Shown here piece after piece: positions 24,669 to 28,792 of a stretch of 28,792 nucleotides of DNA. Below the pieces are notes generated by a model. The model saw only the letters and a program-made list of their open reading frames with translations, searched no databases and was not told the DNA's origin. The first letter of the stretch is position 1, and the number at the start of each line of letters is the position of its first letter. The DNA comes from Bacillota bacterium (lineage in GTDB: Bacteria; Bacillota_H; UBA994; UBA5500), in the NCBI GenBank assembly GCA_012727835.1, contig JAAYGE010000122.1:1-28792 (forward strand), written 5' to 3'. The position numbers were made by a program, and so were the translations under genes.

Positions 24669-25460
24669 GTGAGTCGCGTAGAAATCTGTGGCGTAAACAC
24701 CTCAAAGTTGCAGGTGCTGAGTAATGCTCAGATGCGAGAGCTGTTCACCCGACTGCAGAATGGGGAGGAAGCAGCTCGAGAAATATTGGTAATGGGGAAT
24801 TTGCGCCTGGTGCTGAGTGTTATTCAACGGTTCAGCAATCGGGGCGAATCGGTGGATGATTTGTTTCAGGTGGGTTGTATCGGCTTAATGAAGGCCATCG
24901 ATAACTTTGATCTATCCCAGAATGTAAGATTTTCAACCTATGCGGTACCAATGATTATCGGCGAGATACGGCGTTACTTACGCGATAACAACCCGATTCG
25001 TGTCAGCCGCTCGCTACGCGATATTGCTTATAAAGCTTTACAGGCTAGAGATAGCCTAGTAAACCGTCATTCACGAGAACCAACCATATCAGAGATAGCC
25101 GCCGAGCTTAACGTGCCTCGAGAGGATGTGGTACTGGCTCTCGATGCTATCCAAGAGCCGGTGTCTCTATTTGATCCTATCTATCAAGAAGGTGGAGATC
25201 CTATCTATGTTATGGATCAAATAAAAGACGAAAAAGACCTAGACAGTACTTGGATTGAAGGCATTGCCTTAAGGGAGGCTATGGAAAAACTTAACGAGCG
25301 GGAACGCCTCATTTTGTCCTTACGCTTTTTCGGGAGTAAGACGCAGATGGAGGTGGCGGAGGAAATTGGTATTTCCCAAGCCCAAGTTTCCCGCTTGGAA
25401 AAGGCCGCCCTACAACATATGCGCAAGCTGATTGCCGAGCGGGATAGTAATAAAGCTTAA
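24669..25460 (+). CDS. sigG: RNA polymerase sporulation sigma factor SigG
   Basis: The 263-residue product closely follows Bacillus SigG: VEICGVNTSKLQVL at the N-terminus, GNLRLVLSVIQRF, VDDLFQVGCIGLMKAIDNFD, PMIIGEIRRYLRDNNPIRV, DPIYVMDQI, and the region 4 helix-turn-helix TQMEVAEEIGISQAQVSRLEKAA. It is the late forespore sigma factor that transcribes SASP genes such as the one at 6630. GTG 24669 follows GGGGAGG at a spacing of 8. No terminator separates it from spoIIR. Confidence 0.98.
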   Translation: MSRVEICGVNTSKLQVLSNAQMRELFTRLQNGEEAAREILVMGNLRLVLSVIQRFSNRGESVDDLFQVGCIGLMKAIDNFDLSQNVRFSTYAVPMIIGEIRRYLRDNNPIRVSRSLRDIAYKALQARDSLVNRHSREPTISEIAAELNVPREDVVLALDAIQEPVSLFDPIYQEGGDPIYVMDQIKDEKDLDSTWIEGIALREAMEKLNERERLILSLRFFGSKTQMEVAEEIGISQAQVSRLEKAALQHMRKLIAERDSNKA

Positions 25461-25480
25461 GGACTTTTGGGGGGTAGGGT

Positions 25481-26071
25481 ATGAGTAGGAGACTGGCTAT
25501 ATTTAGCCTCTTTATCATGTTGGTATCTTTGTGCTTTAGCATTTCCCAGGTGGCGGCGGCTGAAAGCCAGCCGTCCCCACTGCCTGAACTGATTCGAATC
25601 CATATCTTAGCCAACAGTGAATCATTAGCCGATCAGCGCATTAAACTGGCGGTGCGCGATGAGCTGTTGGCGGTGCTAAATCCCCTTTTGGCCACAGCCA
25701 AGTCAATGGCCGAGGCAGAGGAAGTCATTAGGGCCAACTGGGCAATTTTGACGGAGACCGTTGCCGAAGCATTGGAGCAGGCAGGAGCCACCTATAGGGC
25801 CCATCTACAGTTTGGCCAATTCAATTTTCCGGCTAAGTATTATGGGGTAAAGACACTGCCCGCCGGCCGTTATACCGCTCTTAATGTGACTCTAGGTGAG
25901 GGTGGTGGGCGCAATTGGTGGTGTATAGTCTTCCCCGCCATGTGTTTTACCGCCGGCGTTTGCGAACAGGTGGCGGAGCCCGATGAATTAGCGTCCGTGC
26001 AGCTGCGTTGTAAACTAGTGGAATGGTTAGAAGGCTTTCTGACCTGGTGTAAGGACAAAATCTTCAGTTAG
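25481..26071 (+). CDS. spoIIR: Stage II sporulation protein R (SpoIIR)
   Basis: The 196-residue product begins with a signal peptide (about 1-27, hydrophobic core then AAA). The mature part shows the SpoIIR pattern IRIHILANSESLADQRIKLAVRDELL, FPAKYYGVKTLPAGRYTALNVTLGEG and GRNWWCIVFPAMCF. It is made in the forespore, exported to the intermembrane space, and triggers SpoIIGA to process pro-SigE. Its neighbourhood with spoIIGA and sigE puts the whole signalling chain in about 3.2 kb. ATG 25481 lies ~6 bases after a G-rich ribosome binding site. In Bacillus it has a sigma-F promoter; I could not find a good one here, so read-through from sigG is possible. Confidence 0.95.
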   Translation: MSRRLAIFSLFIMLVSLCFSISQVAAAESQPSPLPELIRIHILANSESLADQRIKLAVRDELLAVLNPLLATAKSMAEAEEVIRANWAILTETVAEALEQAGATYRAHLQFGQFNFPAKYYGVKTLPAGRYTALNVTLGEGGGRNWWCIVFPAMCFTAGVCEQVAEPDELASVQLRCKLVEWLEGFLTWCKDKIFS

Positions 26072-26127
26072 CCGTTATGGTTATCGCCCCCATAGCATAA
26101 ATATAGTCACAGATGGGAGGCGAAACC

Positions 26128-26382
26128 ATGTTGAGAGTGTCCGACTTGCGGCTGCGAGAAATTGTCAATGTGTTGGATGGACGGCGCCTGGGATTAGTAC
26201 AGGATTTAGATATTGATTTAGAAGAGGGGCGGGTCAAGGGCCTGCTGGCTCAAGGGGGGCCGGCAAAATTTTTGGGTCTCTTAGGCCAGGAAGAGGAGCT
26301 GTATATCGCTTGGGAGCAGATAATACGCATTGGTACAGATGTTATTCTGGTTGAATTAGACCTGCCAAGAACTGAATATTAG
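26128..26382 (+). CDS. ylmC: YlmC/YmxH family PRC-barrel sporulation protein
   Basis: The 84-residue protein is a single PRC-barrel: RVSDLRLREIVNVLDGRRLGLVQDLDIDLEEGRVKGLL and LYIAWEQIIRIGTDVILVEL. This is the YlmC/YmxH family, linked to sporulation in Firmicutes but with no known biochemical activity. The start is ATG 26128, since GGGAGGCGA (26114-26122) lies 5 bases before it; ATG 26113 would place that site inside the gene. Bacillus ylmC also lies downstream of sigG. The stop codon runs into a terminator. Confidence 0.92.
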   Translation: MLRVSDLRLREIVNVLDGRRLGLVQDLDIDLEEGRVKGLLAQGGPAKFLGLLGQEEELYIAWEQIIRIGTDVILVELDLPRTEY

Positions 26383-26406
26383 GAGGCCGTTGGATGGCCT
26401 CCTTTT
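26381..26406 (+). terminator. Rho-independent terminator after ylmC
   Basis: GGAGGCC at 26382-26388 pairs perfectly with GGCCTCC at 26396-26402 across a 7-base loop, followed by TTTT. The following ~95 bases before nrdR hold no gene, and I saw no clear NrdR-box. Confidence 0.8.
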
Positions 26407-26501
26407 ACTGTCTAGGCTGAAAATCTGTCCCTGTTGGCTAGCAGATACTCCTTCTATCAAGTAGACTATAGATAGAGGTACACGTGCAAGGGGGGATAAT
26501 T

Positions 26502-26963
26502 TTGAAGTGTCCATACTGTGGAGTAGTAGATAGTCGGGTTATAGATAGTAGACCGACAGAAGAAAGTACGGCTATTCGTAGGCGGCGGGAGTGTACCGGA
26601 TGCGGCCGTCGCTTTACTACCTATGAAAAGATAGAAGAATTACCCTTAATGGTTATAAAGAAGGATGGCAGTCGGGAGACATTTGACCGCGATAAAATAT
26701 TGACCGGGTTGTTTAAGGCCTGCGAAAAGCGCCCGGTGAGTGCGGCTACCTTGGAGCAGGTGGTCGATTCGATCGAGTTAGCCTTACGTAACCAATTAAG
26801 AACCGAGGTTAAATCGCAAGAAATTGGGGAAATGGTAATGGAGCAGCTGAGCACGATCGATGAAATAGCCTATGTGCGCTTTGCGTCGGTGTACCGCCAA
26901 TTTGCTGATATCAATCGCTTCCGGCAAGAGCTGGACAAGCTGTTGGGGGAACGAAATGATTAA
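26502..26963 (+). CDS. nrdR: Transcriptional repressor NrdR
   Basis: The 153-residue product has an N-terminal zinc ribbon (MKCPYCG...[12 protein letters not shown]) and an ATP-cone domain ([29 protein letters not shown] onward). NrdR senses ATP/dATP and represses ribonucleotide reductase genes. TTG 26502 is the start because AAGGGGGG lies 6 bases before it and the family begins MKCPYC; GTG 26484 would add 6 residues. It overlaps the next gene by 8 bases, so the two are probably coupled in translation. Confidence 0.97.
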   Translation: MKCPYCGVVDSRVIDSRPTEESTAIRRRRECTGCGRRFTTYEKIEELPLMVIKKDGSRETFDRDKILTGLFKACEKRPVSAATLEQVVDSIELALRNQLRTEVKSQEIGEMVMEQLSTIDEIAYVRFASVYRQFADINRFRQELDKLLGERND

Positions 26964-28776
26964 GTGGGTACAGAAGCGGGATGGTCGGATTGTCCCCTTT
27001 CGAGCGGAAAAGATAGCCGACGCCATTTTTGCTGCAGCCAAGGCCGTTGGTGGGGAAGACCGACGGCAGGCGGAAGTGTTGGCCGGCCAGGTAATCCATC
27101 TCTTGCAACAGAAGCTGGTGGGACAGGAAGTCCCTCAGGTGGAAGAAATTCAAGACCTGGTAGAAAAGGTGCTGATTGAACAAGGCCATGCGCGCACGGC
27201 TAAAGCTTTTATTCTATATCGCAATCAGCGCACCCGCATTAGAGAAGCTAAGAGTGAACTGATGGATGCGGTGAGCGAGATTTTCCAGGAAGGCGGGAGC
27301 GACCCACAGGTGACGACCACCCCTCTCGGTAAGTTGCAGCGCATAGCCATTGCCGCCAGTGAACGCTATAGCCTACATAACCTATTACCGCGGGACTTTT
27401 CCTTAGCCCACCAACGGGGGCGAATTCATATCGACCGCTTAGCCCATTATGCCACGGCTGTTACTGGCGTGGTGCTAGATTTAAGACCTTTATTAGAACA
27501 GGCTCAGCAAATTGGTCGCATTCGCCTGCCCCAATTATGTAAGCTAGAGGATCTGGAGCAAGTTATCCAGACCTTTATTGTTGCTGCTCAGAGCGAAACC
27601 ATCGGTGAGATTATAGTCGCCCATGTGGATCAGGTTTATGCTACCCTCTGCCAGCGCCTTGGGATGGATTTAAGTCCCACCGAGGTGGAACATTTCGCCT
27701 GCCATCTGTTAACCAATATTAATTTATCCCATATGACCGGTTCCGCCCAGCCGCTGCACGTAGGTCTTAGTATAGGTCTGGCGGAGGCATCCCAGGGCCG
27801 TTTGCTAACCCAAGCTCTGTTAAAAGCTTTGGCGCAGGATACCCTAGCCATAGCTCCTTTGTTAACAACACAAATTTTATATCAGCTTAAAGATGGTGTT
27901 AATCTCTCCCCGGCCGATGCTGGCTATGCGGCTACGCAGCTGGCAAGAAAAGTAGCCCAGCAGAAGGGAAACCCATCTTTTGTCTATTATGCAACCACCG
28001 ATCCGGAGCAGGTGCAGTTTTTGGCCAGCGGAACAAGACTGGAGATGGATTCGCCGGTTTTGATTTCCCGTACCTATATTAATCTACCCCGCTTGGCTCT
28101 CAGCGCCGATAGCGAGCGGGACTTTCTGGCCAATGTGGATACAATCTTTAGCCTGGTGGCCAAGCAGGTGGTGCATCGCTCAGAGATTCTTACTGCTCTG
28201 CAACCAGCCGATCTGCCCTTGACGGCTTGGCAGTTATCTGTTGCCCAGCAGAAGCCATTATTGTCTAAGGCTTTACTGTTACTAGTACCCATTGGCATTA
28301 GAGAAGCACTAAGTGTGGCCCGACGCCGTTTCGGTTTTTCTTTGTCTATCGATGAGGTTGACTTTTTCCAGTTGCTTAACGAAATCTGTGAGCATTGGCG
28401 TAATTACTATTCCTTGAATCTGCAGGTAGGTATGGTGTCGGCTCCCGCAGTTGCTAGGCGCTTTTTTACCCAGGATGCCAATTCATACCCCTTGGTAAGA
28501 AGCCTTTGGCCCCAGGGATTAGCCTATGGTGATCTCTGGGACGAGGACATGCCGCTAACCTTTTCCGGCGGCCATATGGCCCTCTGGCCCCAGTCGGGCC
28601 CATTACGGGAAGGCATCGTTTATGTGGTACCTATCCGTAAGCCTGTATGCCTAAATTGTGGGCGAATCCTGGAACCCGGTGCTACCAGTTGTCCAATATG
28701 CCCGGGAGGGCAGCTGGGGGAGTTGGTGCAAGAGGGCGGTTATCTACGGTTGCGGGAGCAACTTCCGGCTAATTAA
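26956..28776 (+). CDS. ATP-cone plus NrdD-like protein, probably inactive as a reductase
   Basis: The 606-residue product has an N-terminal ATP-cone ([21 protein letters not shown], residues 4-95), like the allosteric domain of class III ribonucleotide reductase. The rest follows NrdD in outline: [10 protein letters not shown] (157-166), [27 protein letters not shown] (373-382), and a C-terminal zinc site CLNC...CPIC (565-582). Key residues differ: where NrdD has the Cys pair of its NCC-x-x-DL motif this reads TGVVLDL (170-176), and where a Cys-Arg is expected it reads ASGTRLEMD. The glycyl-radical region RVxGYL is VQEGGYL, with GYL kept. It may be an inactive nucleotide-sensing paralogue working with NrdR, or a divergent enzyme. 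The start ATG 26956 lies inside the nrdR 3' end. Confidence 0.75.
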   Translation: MIKWVQKRDGRIVPFRAEKIADAIFAAAKAVGGEDRRQAEVLAGQVIHLLQQKLVGQEVPQVEEIQDLVEKVLIEQGHARTAKAFILYRNQRTRIREAKSELMDAVSEIFQEGGSDPQVTTTPLGKLQRIAIAASERYSLHNLLPRDFSLAHQRGRIHIDRLAHYATAVTGVVLDLRPLLEQAQQIGRIRLPQLCKLEDLEQVIQTFIVAAQSETIGEIIVAHVDQVYATLCQRLGMDLSPTEVEHFACHLLTNINLSHMTGSAQPLHVGLSIGLAEASQGRLLTQALLKALAQDTLAIAPLLTTQILYQLKDGVNLSPADAGYAATQLARKVAQQKGNPSFVYYATTDPEQVQFLASGTRLEMDSPVLISRTYINLPRLALSADSERDFLANVDTIFSLVAKQVVHRSEILTALQPADLPLTAWQLSVAQQKPLLSKALLLLVPIGIREALSVARRRFGFSLSIDEVDFFQLLNEICEHWRNYYSLNLQVGMVSAPAVARRFFTQDANSYPLVRSLWPQGLAYGDLWDEDMPLTFSGGHMALWPQSGPLREGIVYVVPIRKPVCLNCGRILEPGATSCPICPGGQLGELVQEGGYLRLREQLPAN

Positions 28777-28792
28777 CAACAGGTAATTGCAG

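Noticed and set aside
25380..25480. Sigma-F promoter for spoIIR within the end of sigG
   Set aside because: I looked for GYWTA-N15-GGnrAnAnTR and found no acceptable pair.
26072..26127. Sigma-E-like promoter (CATAAATA) before ylmC
   Set aside because: The -10 is partial and no -35 at the right distance matches KMATATT, so it is too weak to list.
26407..26501. NrdR box before nrdR
   Set aside because: No ACACWATATWTWGTGT-like palindrome is visible in the leader.

Overview
The window looks like a chromosome segment of an endospore-forming, meso-diaminopimelate-type member of the Firmicutes, most likely in the Clostridia (Peptococcaceae-like). The evidence is a dcw (division and cell wall) cluster that runs straight into spoIIGA-sigE-sigG-spoIIR, a small acid-soluble spore protein gene, YheC/YheD-type spore ATP-grasp genes, strong GGAGG ribosome binding sites, frequent TTG/GTG starts, and a MurE with the DNPR signature. 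All convincing genes are on the + strand. I saw no tRNA, rRNA, CRISPR array or insertion sequence. No stretch without a gene exceeds 170 bases.

Region 1 (1-5184) is a spore-associated amide-ligase island. It starts with the 3' part of a fused ATP-grasp / glutamine-synthetase-like COOH-NH2 ligase whose 5' end lies outside the window. Three YheC/YheD-type ATP-grasp genes follow, the middle one split by a single in-frame TAA exactly where relatives have Tyr. A GNAT acyltransferase and a terminator close the island. Sigma-E-like promoters lie before the second gene and before the next unit.

Region 2 (5185-6848) holds a degenerate CotS-like (kinase-fold) protein with a long acidic tail, then an alpha/beta-type SASP with its own terminator.

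Region 3 (6849-22806) is the dcw cluster: mraZ (preceded by four 10-bp MraZ-box-like repeats), rsmH, ftsL, a class B PBP with two PASTA domains, murE, murF, mraY, ftsW/spoVE, murG, murA, ftsQ/divIB, a DUF881 gene, sbp, ftsA, ftsZ, terminator. murD, murC and murB are absent from their usual places. MurA carries Tyr at two normally conserved positions. A close match to a sigma-H promoter precedes ftsA-ftsZ.

Region 4 (22807-26406) is the early sporulation regulatory block: spoIIGA (protease), sigE (its pro-sigma substrate), sigG, spoIIR (the forespore signal that activates SpoIIGA) and ylmC. The promoter before spoIIGA has the 22-bp spacer known from Bacillus spoIIG plus a Spo0A-box-like site. 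A sigma-F consensus match precedes sigG.

Region 5 (26407-28792) contains nrdR, overlapped by a gene for an ATP-cone plus NrdD-like protein that seems to have lost cysteines needed for ribonucleotide reduction. Overall the window joins cell-wall synthesis and septation genes with the switch to asymmetric division and compartment-specific sporulation transcription. All promoter, operator and terminator calls were read by eye from the sequence.
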